From TMED14 sp002378565 (GTDB lineage: Bacteria > Bacteroidota > Bacteroidia > Flavobacteriales > Schleiferiaceae), in contig OX044356.1 in assembly GCA_943846715.1 (NCBI GenBank), positions 1,240,001 to 1,304,000 on the forward strand: 64,000 bases of DNA. The letters are read 5' to 3'. Numbering within the stretch: position 1 is the first letter of the stretch; each line of letters opens with the position of its first letter. A program made the translations under genes and the position numbers. Positions 50,865 through 59,806 of this stretch are shown in pieces. The notes under the pieces were generated by a model that saw nothing but the letters and a program-made list of their open reading frames with translations, was not told the origin of the DNA and made no database searches.

Positions 50865-52447
50865 CGGATTTGAATCAGTGAGCCTATTCGGATTTTTGAT
50901 CTGGTCCTAGAGAGTATCACGGCATCCCCTTGCACATGCTCGGAAGCCACACTCAATCGAAGGATTGGGCCAAGGCGTTCTTTGCCATTTTTATGCATGA
51001 CCACATAGTCCATCTGGGCCTCAGGTGAAATACTTACCATGACCAAGTTAGACCGCCTCACATTGTTGGTATTTCTAGATTTCCTTTCAGCAAATCGTTT
51101 AGCATTTCTCGGGTGGTCGTTGAACAGTACATGCAAGCTGTTGCCATCCACAATAGGAAGATAGCCACTGTGAAAACCACCATCGTTGGTGGTTCGCTGC
51201 ATTTTAGGGATCATGCCAACCCATTCAATCTCTCCTTCAGGAGAAACGCTGATGGTCAACAGCTCGTCATAGTGGTAGTGGTTAGTTGTTTTTGTTGTGC
51301 CATTTGTGGTCGTGGTCGTGGTATAGGTCTCATAGTTTTCAGCAATAACGAAGGCTCCACCATCTGCACGGCGCAAAAAGTCCCTGAAAACAAAGTCCAT
51401 TTGCACCTCACCTCGGCGCTGGAACCTGCCTAATCGGATGGCTGCAGATTTAAAGTCATCAGAAAATGGGTGAATCACACGTGACTTGGTCTCAGAGGTC
51501 TTTTGATCCAATTGGATGTAGAACAGACCCTTGGTTGTGCCCCAGTCCATATTTCGATCGGAGTACAAGCCAGAAATGGCCACCGTTTGTGAGGAAAAAT
51601 CTACTTGCATGCCGACATCTGAAACATAAATTCCTTGCAAACCCAAATCAAGCTGTAAGTAGCTTTCCCCATCCAGCCGGTAAATCATGTGCTTGACTTG
51701 CTCTTTCCGGTCTAAAAAGAGGCGAGAAGCCAATTGCCCTAAAACAGTATATTGCCCTAAAACATAGAGCTGCCCGTCATTGGTCAAGTTGGCCTCCTTG
51801 AGGTTGAATAGGTCATCGCGCACATCCAAGTTGAATTCGCTGGACCAATGAATCTGAATGCTATCACTGTCATAGACGGTGGCATAGAATTTCTCGTCAT
51901 CGCGGAGTCGGGTTTGTGGCGAACTAATGATGGCAAATCGTTCCTTGTCTTGACTGAAACGTACCGTGAAAGACCCCGTGTAGCGGCTTTTGACATCAAT
52001 GGACTCAACCGTCACCATTGGCATCGGATCCCCTTGCCTATTGTAGCGCTGAAGCAGCAAGGTTTTTTCTCGATCTCCACGATCAAAGGCTTCCAGGAAA
52101 ACAAAAAACTGTCCATCAACCACGTTCACTGCCACAACATGGGTGCGCTTGGCGTTGACTTTGATCGCAGGTGTCTCCACTTGCCATACCTGTGTCGAAC
52201 TGGCTCGATCATACTTTGCAAGCAGAAATTCACCCCCACGGAACAAGGCATTTCTTAGGCCAAAGGTGTAATAGAATGCTTCATCCATGTCAATGATTTC
52301 ATCGGTTTGCACATCTCGGTGGCTGTAAGTTGGCGACCACACCAGGTCATAACCTGGCACTTGAGCAAACAAAGCAGGCCCCATAAGTGACAAGAAAAGA
52401 ATAATGGGTTGTACCTTGGCTTTGGCAAGGTTTTGGATTCTTTGCAT
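50861..52447 (-). CDS. Conserved exported protein of unknown function
   Basis: 528 aa from ATG 52447, which begins a signal peptide (residues 1-29, ending ALFAQ). The body is beta-rich with repeated short strands, propeller-like in pattern. Near residue 380 is ENYETYTTTTTTNGTTK, a threonine run followed by NHYHYDELLTISV and GEIEWVGMIPKMQRT, a layout I associate with a widespread Bacteroidota family of unknown role. No catalytic motif stands out. It ends in an ATGA overlap with rlmN. The divergent gene starts only 16 bp away, and TACCTTG ends 6 nt before this ATG. Confidence 0.8.
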   Translation of the reverse strand: MQRIQNLAKAKVQPIILFLSLMGPALFAQVPGYDLVWSPTYSHRDVQTDEIIDMDEAFYYTFGLRNALFRGGEFLLAKYDRASSTQVWQVETPAIKVNAKRTHVVAVNVVDGQFFVFLEAFDRGDREKTLLLQRYNRQGDPMPMVTVESIDVKSRYTGSFTVRFSQDKERFAIISSPQTRLRDDEKFYATVYDSDSIQIHWSSEFNLDVRDDLFNLKEANLTNDGQLYVLGQYTVLGQLASRLFLDRKEQVKHMIYRLDGESYLQLDLGLQGIYVSDVGMQVDFSSQTVAISGLYSDRNMDWGTTKGLFYIQLDQKTSETKSRVIHPFSDDFKSAAIRLGRFQRRGEVQMDFVFRDFLRRADGGAFVIAENYETYTTTTTTNGTTKTTNHYHYDELLTISVSPEGEIEWVGMIPKMQRTTNDGGFHSGYLPIVDGNSLHVLFNDHPRNAKRFAERKSRNTNNVRRSNLVMVSISPEAQMDYVVMHKNGKERLGPILRLSVASEHVQGDAVILSRTRSKIRIGSLIQIR

Positions 52448-52463
52448 TGAAACAAGGTACGGC

Positions 52464-53213
52464 ATGAAATCAATCTTTTTTACAATCATCGCAATCGTTA
52501 TTTGTGGTTTACCACCGGCTGCATTGCAGGCGCAAACTGTTGTTGTTAAAAAACGGCAAGTCAGCAGTCAGGGCCTGACAGAACGTTCTACTACCAAAAA
52601 ACGGTCCAGACATGTTCCAGAACATGCCATTACTTACAATTTTTCTGCTTTCCTTTTAGGCGACTTGCCCTTGGGCTACAGTTACCGGCCATCTGACTTC
52701 ATAACCATAGAGGCTGGGCTTGGCATCACCAACAACAATTTTGTGGATGAGCTGAACACGTTTTTATTCTCCAATTCTAGTTTTTACAGTGAAGCAAGCC
52801 ACACACCCATAAGCGGATCAGCACATGCAGGCCTGAAGTTTTTCCCCGAAGGGGACGCCTTCAATGACGGGATGTACATCGGTGCTCAACTGACGCGACG
52901 CAATTACCGAAAAGGCTTCATTGATGGAGACAGCACAGTGGCCGCCTCCAAGCTTTTCATGGATTTAGGGCTAACGATAGGCTACCAATTGAGGCCTTCT
53001 AACCACATCATGGTTGATTGGTACATTGGACTAGCTAATCGATCCATTCGTTGGGATCGGGTGGAATCCTTGCTCTTATGGGACCCTGCCAGTGGTCAGA
53101 ATATCACCACGACTTCGATCAATCCAGCAAGTGACGAGCGGCTTGAAGGCCAGCCAGACAGGTACACAACCATCGGCTTACTGATGGGATTGAAGGTCGG
53201 TTATTTCTTCTGA
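52464..53213 (+). CDS. Predicted outer membrane beta-barrel protein
   Basis: 249 aa from ATG 52464 with a signal peptide (1-23, AALQAQ). A short basic stretch follows, then alternating beta strands: TYNFSAFLLGDLPLGYSYRP, FITIEAGLGITNN, MYIGAQLTRRNYRKGF, LGLTIGYQLRPSNHIMVDWYIGLA, ending GLLMGLKVGYFF with a C-terminal Phe typical of porin-like barrels. About eight strands would fit. No named family recognised. It converges on queA with no base between the two stops. Confidence 0.78.
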   Translation: MKSIFFTIIAIVICGLPPAALQAQTVVVKKRQVSSQGLTERSTTKKRSRHVPEHAITYNFSAFLLGDLPLGYSYRPSDFITIEAGLGITNNNFVDELNTFLFSNSSFYSEASHTPISGSAHAGLKFFPEGDAFNDGMYIGAQLTRRNYRKGFIDGDSTVAASKLFMDLGLTIGYQLRPSNHIMVDWYIGLANRSIRWDRVESLLLWDPASGQNITTTSINPASDERLEGQPDRYTTIGLLMGLKVGYFF

Positions 53214-54269
53214 TCAAATGACCAACAAGGCATCACCAAATGCCAAGAAGCGGTACTTCTCTTTGATGGCTGTCTTGTATATCTCCATGATCAATTCATG
53301 ACCTGTGAAGGCTGATGTCACCATCATCATGGTGCTTTGTGGGCCATGGAAATTGGTGAGCATGCTATTGACAGAGCGCACTTGGTAAGGCGGGAATAGA
53401 AACTTATTGGTCCACCCCTCAAGGGTTTTGAGTTTGTCATAGGTGATCAAGTTGGCCTCCAGAGGTCGAAGCACGGAGGTGCCAATAGCACAAATGCGAC
53501 GTTTTTCATCCTTTGCTCGGTTGATGCGGTCCACGGTGTCTTTAGGAAGGATGAATCGCTCAGATTCCATCTTGTGTTTTGATAAATCTTCCACTTCAAC
53601 CAATCGGTAGGTGCCTAAGCCAACATGCATGGTCATTTCTGCAATATCCACCCCTTTTATTTCCATGCGCTTGAGCACATGCTTGGTGAAATGCAAGGAA
53701 GCAACTGGGGCTGCAACGGCACCCTCAACTGAGGCAAAGATGCTCTGGTAACGGTCAGCATCCTCTGGCTCTAGCTCCCGCTCAATGTATCGAGGCAAGG
53801 GCGTTTCACCAATGGACCTAAGCTTCTCACGGAATTCCTCGTAGGGGCCATCAAACAAAAAGCGCAAGGTGCGGCCTCGGGATGTGGTGTTGTCCACCAC
53901 CTCAGCCACAAGGCTGTCATCATCACCAAAGAATAGCTTGTTGCCAATACGGATCTTCCGAGCGGGGTCAACCAGTACATCCCATAGTCTGTTTTCCGCA
54001 CTCAGTTCACGAAGCAAAAACACCTCAATAACGGCGCCTGTTTTTTCTTTTGCACCCCATAATCGGGCAGGGAACACCTTGGTGTTATTTGCCACCATCA
54101 AATCGCCTTCCTCAAAGTAATCCACGATGTCTCTGAAGTGCTTGTGCTCAATCTTTCCGCTGTCACGATGAACCACCATCATTCGGGCATCGTCACGGTA
54201 ATCCTTGGGGTATTGTGCGATCAACTTTTCAGGCAAGTTGAATCGGTAGTGGGAGAGCTTCATTTTCAT
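53214..54269 (-). CDS. queA: S-adenosylmethionine:tRNA ribosyltransferase-isomerase
   Basis: 351 aa enzyme that transfers the ribose part of SAM to preQ1-tRNA, giving epoxyqueuosine. Family segments: LSHYRFNLPEKLIAQYP at the start, DLMVANNTKVFPARLWG, GETPLPRYIERE, VEGAVAAPVASLHFT, MHVGLGTYRLVEVED, and LLTNFHGPQSTMMMVTSAF. I chose ATG 54269 (MKMKLSHY) because a strong promoter ends 7 nt upstream; ATG 54263 is an alternative. QueG, the next step, is at 27.4 kb. Confidence 0.97.
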   Translation of the reverse strand: MKMKLSHYRFNLPEKLIAQYPKDYRDDARMMVVHRDSGKIEHKHFRDIVDYFEEGDLMVANNTKVFPARLWGAKEKTGAVIEVFLLRELSAENRLWDVLVDPARKIRIGNKLFFGDDDSLVAEVVDNTTSRGRTLRFLFDGPYEEFREKLRSIGETPLPRYIERELEPEDADRYQSIFASVEGAVAAPVASLHFTKHVLKRMEIKGVDIAEMTMHVGLGTYRLVEVEDLSKHKMESERFILPKDTVDRINRAKDEKRRICAIGTSVLRPLEANLITYDKLKTLEGWTNKFLFPPYQVRSVNSMLTNFHGPQSTMMMVTSAFTGHELIMEIYKTAIKEKYRFLAFGDALLVI

Positions 54270-54275
54270 AGCCAG

Positions 54276-54307
54276 CAAATATACATTTTCACATAGGGCC
54301 TTGTCAA
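54276..54307 (-). promoter_or_regulatory. Housekeeping promoter for queA, probably leaderless
   Basis: The -7 box TATATTTG (54276-54283) and a -33 TTG (54305-54307) on the minus strand are separated by 21 bases, a near-perfect match to the Bacteroidota TTG/TAnnTTTG promoter. The RNA start should fall at about 54270, at the first base of the start codon. Confidence 0.75.
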
Positions 54308-54406
54308 GTCCCGTGACATAAAATCTCAATTACCCTCTGATATTTTATCGCTAACAATCAATGTCATCAAGACCTGTAGCAATTATGAAAAATTTGATAT
54401 TTTTCC

Positions 54407-55147
54407 TTATTCTTCTGAAATATGGCCCGGATGCACAGCTTCCCAGGCTGCATCCAGGTCGTGGCATGCATGCAAATGGTGCGAACCAACCTGTGTCCTG
54501 ACCAAACCACTGAGGTAAGCTCCACAGCCAAGGGATTGACCCATATCATGAGCCAGGCTGCGGATGTAGGTTCCTTTGCTGCACTGGATGTCTAACTGCC
54601 ACACATCAGGCTGTATGGCTTGAATGGACAAGGCGTGGATGACAACTTCTCTTGCTTTGATATCAACAGCAACACCTTTTCTTGCCAAATGGTAGGCGCG
54701 CTTCCCTTCGATCTTGACAGCAGAGAATATGGGTGGTTTCTGGCTAATCAGACCTGAGAATTGTTCAATCAATGCAAGGCGCAATTCATCGGTTAATTCA
54801 GGTATGGCAGAACCCGTGGGTTCGATGTCTGATTCTGCGTCATAGGATGCCGTGATTGCACCCAGTGTCAACAATGCCTGGTAGCCTTTTTCACTGTCAA
54901 CGTATTGCTGAATGCCCTTGGTCGCCCTGCCAACACAAAGGACCAAAACGCCAGTTGCTAAGGGATCCAGAGTGCCTGCGTGACCTATTTTTAACTTCTT
55001 GAGGTTATATCGTCGCTGGAATGCGCCACGCATTCTCCTGACCACGTGGAAGGATGTCATGCCTAATGGCTTATCAATGGCCAGCGTGAGGCCTTGTTGC
55101 ACCAAAGTCTCTGCGTCTGCTGGAAGATTCAGATCAACAGTTGCCAT
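54407..55147 (-). CDS. truB: tRNA pseudouridine(55) synthase
   Basis: 246 aa. ATG 55147 gives MATVDLNLP and overlaps uppP by 19 bases. LAIDKPLGMTSFHVVRR is motif I; the catalytic aspartate is D61 in KIGHAGTLDPLATGVL. VDSEKGYQALLTLG, FSAVKIEGKRAYHLARKG and SKGTYIRSLAHDMGQSLG are the remaining conserved blocks. It isomerises U55 in the T-loop of tRNAs. It is last in the ftsX-DUF3098-uppP-truB run. Confidence 0.97.
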   Translation of the reverse strand: MATVDLNLPADAETLVQQGLTLAIDKPLGMTSFHVVRRMRGAFQRRYNLKKLKIGHAGTLDPLATGVLVLCVGRATKGIQQYVDSEKGYQALLTLGAITASYDAESDIEPTGSAIPELTDELRLALIEQFSGLISQKPPIFSAVKIEGKRAYHLARKGVAVDIKAREVVIHALSIQAIQPDVWQLDIQCSKGTYIRSLAHDMGQSLGCGAYLSGLVRTQVGSHHLHACHDLDAAWEAVHPGHISEE

Positions 55148-55926
55148 GAAAAGGAAAGACCTGCAATCAGAAAACAATACCAAGCAAAATCGGACAATCG
55201 TGCCCGTTTCACCCGCTCAATCATGAATCGGCAAGCAAAGACGCCAACAATGAATGCCACAGCAAAGCCTACCATCAAGGGAAGCAGGGCCACGTCGCCC
55301 GAATAAGAACCCACAGCCATGGAGCGTATGTCAATCAACATTTTTCCGAGAATCAAGGGCACGACCATCAAGAAACTGAACCGTGCAGCCTTGGATCGAT
55401 CCACGCCAAGCAACACGCTGGTTGCAATGGTTGCGCCTGAACGGGAAATGCCCGGAAGTATCGCTATAGCCTGTGCAATGCCAATGAGCGCTGCTTGGCC
55501 TGGTCCCACAGACCGCTTGGTGTTCTTAGCCCGATCAGCCAACAACAATAGAAATCCCGTGATCATAAGCATGCTTGCCACAAAATTCACGGAACCTGAA
55601 AACAAACGATCCAATTCATCTTCATAGGCAAGGCCAACAAAGACAGCAGGAACCATGGACAAGATGATGGCAAGGGCAAACTTCAAGCTATCCGAATCCC
55701 CTTGAACCAGGCCGATGAGTATGGCCGCAATGTCCTTGCGAAAAACCATGATGGTGGCCAGTGCCGTTGCAGCATGCAGTACAATGGTGAAGTGCAGACC
55801 TGCCTCTGTCAATGCCTCATCACCCAAAAGGGCTTTAGCTAGTTCCAAATGGCCCGATGAACTGACAGGCAAGAATTCTGTTAGGCCCTGAATCAGGCCC
55901 ATCAATGCAGCGACCCAAAGGCTCAT
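55129..55926 (-). CDS. uppP: Undecaprenyl-diphosphatase
   Basis: 265 aa inner-membrane enzyme (BacA family) that recycles undecaprenyl diphosphate to the monophosphate lipid carrier for peptidoglycan and surface glycans. The two active-site blocks are GLTEFLPVSSSGHLELA near residues 14-30 and ILPGISRSGATIATS near 155-170. About eight membrane helices are seen. It overlaps the DUF3098 gene by four bases and truB by 19. Confidence 0.96.
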   Translation of the reverse strand: MSLWVAALMGLIQGLTEFLPVSSSGHLELAKALLGDEALTEAGLHFTIVLHAATALATIMVFRKDIAAILIGLVQGDSDSLKFALAIILSMVPAVFVGLAYEDELDRLFSGSVNFVASMLMITGFLLLLADRAKNTKRSVGPGQAALIGIAQAIAILPGISRSGATIATSVLLGVDRSKAARFSFLMVVPLILGKMLIDIRSMAVGSYSGDVALLPLMVGFAVAFIVGVFACRFMIERVKRARLSDFAWYCFLIAGLSFSWQLLI

Positions 55927-56147
55927 TTTGGCCTATGGAGAATAGCGAAAACTTCAATGACCAGACCAATGACAACCAACAAAGGCGCCAATTGGATGCG
56001 CAGAGAACTGAACAGTTCAGGGTTGTACACTGAGGGATCTTCTGATCCACCCCCTGTCATAAGTATGAACCCTACCATCATGAATGCCAAGCCGGTAAAC
56101 AGGAGGATGTAATTTTTTTTGCCAAAAAGGAAATGGTTGTCGCTCAT
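55923..56147 (-). CDS. DUF3098 small membrane protein
   Basis: 74 aa with two transmembrane helices (about 13-31 and 51-70). GKKNYILLFTGLAFMMVGFILMTGGG is the kind of conserved N-terminal part known for DUF3098, and the loop SEDPSVYNPELFSSLRIQLAP connects to the second helix. No function is known. Four-base overlaps with ftsX before it and uppP after it place it in a cell-division and envelope operon. Confidence 0.88.
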   Translation of the reverse strand: MSDNHFLFGKKNYILLFTGLAFMMVGFILMTGGGSEDPSVYNPELFSSLRIQLAPLLVVIGLVIEVFAILHRPK

Positions 56148-57034
56148 CGTTCGTAGAGTTTGTTGGTATTAAGTGCCAGGTAACGGTTCACAGCTGCCGC
56201 AGTGGACCCGGTGGTTATCAAGGTGCCAATCAAGAGCATGCCCCCGGACATCATAGCCCACAAGGACCATGGCAAGGTGTGTGAGATAGCTGGCAAGTAC
56301 TCGGATGCAATGACAAAGGTCAATGCCAACAAGAGAGAGCCAACGATGGCGCCAAACAGGCCCAACCGCAAGCCTTGAGCCATGAATGGTCGGTGGATAA
56401 AGGCCCGTGTGGCGCCGACCAATTGCATGGTCTTGATCGTGAATCGTTTGGCATAAATAGACAGCCGAATGCTGCTATTGATCAAGGCCATGGAAATCAA
56501 CAACAATCCAGCCACTATGGCAAACATGATGGTGGTGATGCGTCCGACGTTTTGGTGAATCAAGGACACCAAGTCACGGTCATAGATCATGTCCTCTACA
56601 ATGCTTTCGCGCGACAAGCGAGCTTCAAGTGCCGTCAATTGTTCAGGACTGACAAATTCTGAACGCAATTTCATGTCCAAGGCATCACTGAAGGGGTTCA
56701 CGCCCAAAATATCTTGAATGAAATCCTCCCCCAACTCCGCAGTGAAGGTTTCCGCAGCGACTTCTTTGGAGACAAAGACCATGCTTCGAACCTCAGGAGA
56801 CTGTGCCCACTTACTTTGAAGGGCATCAATTTGAGATTGGCTTGCAGAGGATTTTAAAAAGAGTGTGAAGGTGAAGTTTTCCTTCAAATCCTCAGTTAAA
56901 CTGCGGGCTTGATGGATCAGCGTTCCGGCGATGCCTAGAAGAAAAAGGACCAGTCCAATGCTGATAATCACAGAAAAATAAGAGGCTCTTAGCCTCCTGC
57001 GATTAAAATTGTCTTCCCCCTTGGATTTTCCCAT
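56144..57034 (-). CDS. ftsX: Cell division protein FtsX (permease-like)
   Basis: 296 aa. One N-terminal helix (about 17-38), a periplasmic domain (60-165, with FTLFLKSSASQSQIDALQSK) and three C-terminal helices (RITTIMFAIVAGLLLISMALIN, LGLFGAIVGSLLLALTFVI, MMSGGMLLIGTLITTGS), the FtsX plan. With FtsE it links division to peptidoglycan hydrolase activation. No ftsE is in the window, which is usual for Bacteroidota. It heads the ftsX-DUF3098-uppP-truB operon. Confidence 0.95.
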   Translation of the reverse strand: MGKSKGEDNFNRRRLRASYFSVIISIGLVLFLLGIAGTLIHQARSLTEDLKENFTFTLFLKSSASQSQIDALQSKWAQSPEVRSMVFVSKEVAAETFTAELGEDFIQDILGVNPFSDALDMKLRSEFVSPEQLTALEARLSRESIVEDMIYDRDLVSLIHQNVGRITTIMFAIVAGLLLISMALINSSIRLSIYAKRFTIKTMQLVGATRAFIHRPFMAQGLRLGLFGAIVGSLLLALTFVIASEYLPAISHTLPWSLWAMMSGGMLLIGTLITTGSTAAAVNRYLALNTNKLYER

Positions 57035-57038
57035 GCCA

Positions 57039-57046
57039 CAAATCTA
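57039..57046 (-). promoter_or_regulatory. -7 promoter box for ftsX operon, probably leaderless
   Basis: TAGATTTG on the minus strand matches TAnnTTTG and ends 5 nt before ATG 57034, so the RNA would begin at or next to the start codon. No clear -33 TTG. Confidence 0.55.
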
Positions 57047-57066
57047 ACTCAAACAAGCCATTACCC

Positions 57067-57074
57067 TACTTTTG
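57067..57074 (+). promoter_or_regulatory. -7 promoter box for leuS, probably leaderless
   Basis: TACTTTTG matches TAnnTTTG and its final G is 6 nt before ATG 57080. With the usual 5-7 nt from box to RNA start, the leuS message would have no leader. It is divergent from, and 20 bp apart from, the ftsX box. Confidence 0.6.
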
Positions 57075-57079
57075 TACTC

Positions 57080-59803
57080 ATGGAATACAGGCCTTCTGAC
57101 ATTGAACCCAAATGGCAAGCACATTGGCGTGAGCAATCTATCTATGCGGCGAAGTTCCCATCTGACAAACCCAAATACTATGTGCTAGACATGTTCCCCT
57201 ACCCTTCAGGTGCGGGGCTTCACGTAGGCCACCCCCTGGGGTACATCGCCTCTGACATTGTCGCACGCTACAAACGACACAAGGGGTTCAACGTCTTGCA
57301 CCCCATGGGATTTGATGCCTTTGGCCTTCCTGCAGAGCAGTACGCTATCCAAACTGGGCAACACCCAGCAAGCACCACAGAAGCCAACATAGACCGCTAC
57401 ATCAAGCAGCTCAACCGAATCGGCTTCAGCTTTGATTGGGCTGGCGACATGCGAACATGCGAGCCTGACTACTACCGTTGGACCCAGTGGATTTTCTTGG
57501 AATTATTTGACTCATGGTACAACCTAAGCAGCGGCAAGGCAGAGCCGATCAGCAGCTTGACTGATCACTTATCAACCCAAGGCTCCGAAGGGTTGAAAGC
57601 CCATGTGACCGATCACATTCAGCCCTGCAGTGCCAGCCAATGGGCCGCTTTCAGCCCCAAGGAAAGCGAAGCCTATTTGCAGCAATTTCGATTGGCCTAC
57701 CGCAGCGAAAGCACCGTGAACTGGTGCCCAAAATTGGGCACCGTTTTAGCCAATGACGAAGTGGTCAACGGCCTGTCTGAACGCGGGGGATTCCCCGTCA
57801 TGCAGAAGCCCATGTTGCAATGGAGTTTACGAATTTCAGCCTATGCACAACGCTTGCTTGACGGCTTGGAAGGCTTGGATTGGTCTCACAGCATCAAGGA
57901 AACGCAACGGCACTGGATCGGTCGATCTGAAGGCGCCAGCATGGGATTTGACATTGAAGGTCATCCAGAGCAATTGGCCATCTTCACCACACGACCAGAC
58001 ACCCTGTTTGGGGTAAGCTTCATGGTGTTGGCACCCGAACATTTGCTGGTGAAATCTCTCACCACTGCTGCAGAGCGATCCGCAGTGGACGCCTACATTG
58101 ATCAGGCCAGCAAGCGTTCTGAGCGCGAGCGCATGATGGACAACAAATCTGTCAGCGGAGCCTTCACTGGGGCTTATGCCATTCACCCTTTCACCAAGGA
58201 GAAATTGCCCATTTGGATCAGTGATTATGTCCTGGCATCCTATGGTTCCGGCGCCATCATGGCCGTACCTGCTCATGACGAAAGAGACCACGCCTTCGCT
58301 AGCTTTTTCAAGCTGCCCATTCGCCAAGTGATCGATCCAGACCGCTCAATCATGGTTGAATCAGACTTCCTCAACGGGCTGACTGTTGAGGATGCCATAA
58401 AGGCATCAATCGACCGCATTGCAAAGGATCAACGTGGGGATCGAAAGGTGCAATACCGCTTGCGCGATGCCGTTTTTGGTCGCCAGCGCTATTGGGGCGA
58501 ACCCATTCCTATTGTGTACCGAGATGGAGTGCCTGAGGCACTCTCCATAGAAGAATTACCCTTGGTGTTGCCAGCGGTCGATGCCTATTTACCCACAGAG
58601 TCAGGCGAACCACCCCTTGCCCGAGCCAGTGATTGGACCAGCGCTGAAGGCTTGCCCATTGAAACAAGTACCATGCCCGGGTGGGCCGCCAGCTCATGGT
58701 ACTTCCTTCGCTACATGGACCCCAACAATGACAAGACTTTTGCTGCAAAAGAAGCCATGGATTACTGGGGGCAAGTTGACTTGTATGTCGGCGGCAGCGA
58801 GCATGCCACAGGGCACTTACTCTATGCCCGATTCTTTGGACATTTCCTCAATGATCGTCAACACATCCCCTTTCCAGAGCCCTTCAAGCGCATGGTAAAT
58901 CAAGGCATGATTCAAGGCATCAGCGGCTTTGTTCATCGTGAAGAAGGAAGCAACATCTATTTGAGCAAAGCATTGGCTAAGGGTCGGAAAACCCAAAAGA
59001 TTCATGTGGACATCAGCTTGCTTGACAAGCATGACGCCATTGATTTGGACCGTTTCAGAGCATGGCTTCCCGACCATGCAGATGTGGTATTTGAACCCGC
59101 CAATGGCCCCATCATCGTGGAGCGAGAGGTGGAGAAAATGTCAAAATCAAAATACAATGTGGTCAATCCCGATCACATCATCGATGAACATGGGGCCGAT
59201 GCATTGCGCCTGTTTGAAATGTTTTTAGGGCCCATTCAACAATCCAAGCCATGGGACACCAAAGGTTTATCTGGTGTGACAAGCTTTCTTCGCAAAGTGA
59301 TGCGATTGATGGATCGCGTGGAAGACATTGAAGGAAGCAAGGATGAGCAACGCGTGTTGCATGTGTTGATGGACAAGGTTGAAAGGGACATTGAATCTCT
59401 GTCACTGAACACATCGGTTTCTGCCATGATGATTGCCGTCAACCAATGGTCGGAGATGCCTAAGCTGTCAAAGGCAAGCATGAAGGACTTTGCCATCATT
59501 CTCTCACCATTTGCCCCGCATGTCGCAGAGGAAATTTGGCAATTACTCGACGGAAGCGAGAGCATCACCCTTGTACCCTACCCAAAGCTTAACAAAGCCA
59601 TGCTTGTCAATGATGAGATCACTTACCCCGTTCAATTCAATGGCAAAACCCGATTCATGCTGACTGTTGCCGCGTCGGCTGACAAAGCAGCGATTGAGGC
59701 AATGGTGATGGCGGATGAGCGCAGTGTCAAATACGTCGCCGACAGGACCGTCAGAAAAGTCATTGTAGTGGCTCAGCGCATCGTCAATGTTGTACTCAGC
59801 TAG
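57080..59803 (+). CDS. leuS: Leucyl-tRNA synthetase
   Basis: 907 aa class I synthetase. HxGH motif H48-V-G-H51 in PYPSGAGLHVGHPLGY and KMSKS at about residue 686-690. The editing (CP1) domain starts near residue 215 and includes FTTRPDTLFG and the conserved VPAHDERDHAF. The catalytic core returns with PMSTMPGWAASSWYFLRYMD-like TSTMPGWAASSWYF. A leucine-specific insertion lies around 580-650. No frame break. It stops 3 bp before the convergent M23 peptidase gene. Confidence 0.98.
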   Translation: MEYRPSDIEPKWQAHWREQSIYAAKFPSDKPKYYVLDMFPYPSGAGLHVGHPLGYIASDIVARYKRHKGFNVLHPMGFDAFGLPAEQYAIQTGQHPASTTEANIDRYIKQLNRIGFSFDWAGDMRTCEPDYYRWTQWIFLELFDSWYNLSSGKAEPISSLTDHLSTQGSEGLKAHVTDHIQPCSASQWAAFSPKESEAYLQQFRLAYRSESTVNWCPKLGTVLANDEVVNGLSERGGFPVMQKPMLQWSLRISAYAQRLLDGLEGLDWSHSIKETQRHWIGRSEGASMGFDIEGHPEQLAIFTTRPDTLFGVSFMVLAPEHLLVKSLTTAAERSAVDAYIDQASKRSERERMMDNKSVSGAFTGAYAIHPFTKEKLPIWISDYVLASYGSGAIMAVPAHDERDHAFASFFKLPIRQVIDPDRSIMVESDFLNGLTVEDAIKASIDRIAKDQRGDRKVQYRLRDAVFGRQRYWGEPIPIVYRDGVPEALSIEELPLVLPAVDAYLPTESGEPPLARASDWTSAEGLPIETSTMPGWAASSWYFLRYMDPNNDKTFAAKEAMDYWGQVDLYVGGSEHATGHLLYARFFGHFLNDRQHIPFPEPFKRMVNQGMIQGISGFVHREEGSNIYLSKALAKGRKTQKIHVDISLLDKHDAIDLDRFRAWLPDHADVVFEPANGPIIVEREVEKMSKSKYNVVNPDHIIDEHGADALRLFEMFLGPIQQSKPWDTKGLSGVTSFLRKVMRLMDRVEDIEGSKDEQRVLHVLMDKVERDIESLSLNTSVSAMMIAVNQWSEMPKLSKASMKDFAIILSPFAPHVAEEIWQLLDGSESITLVPYPKLNKAMLVNDEITYPVQFNGKTRFMLTVAASADKAAIEAMVMADERSVKYVADRTVRKVIVVAQRIVNVVLS

Positions 59804-59806
59804 GGT

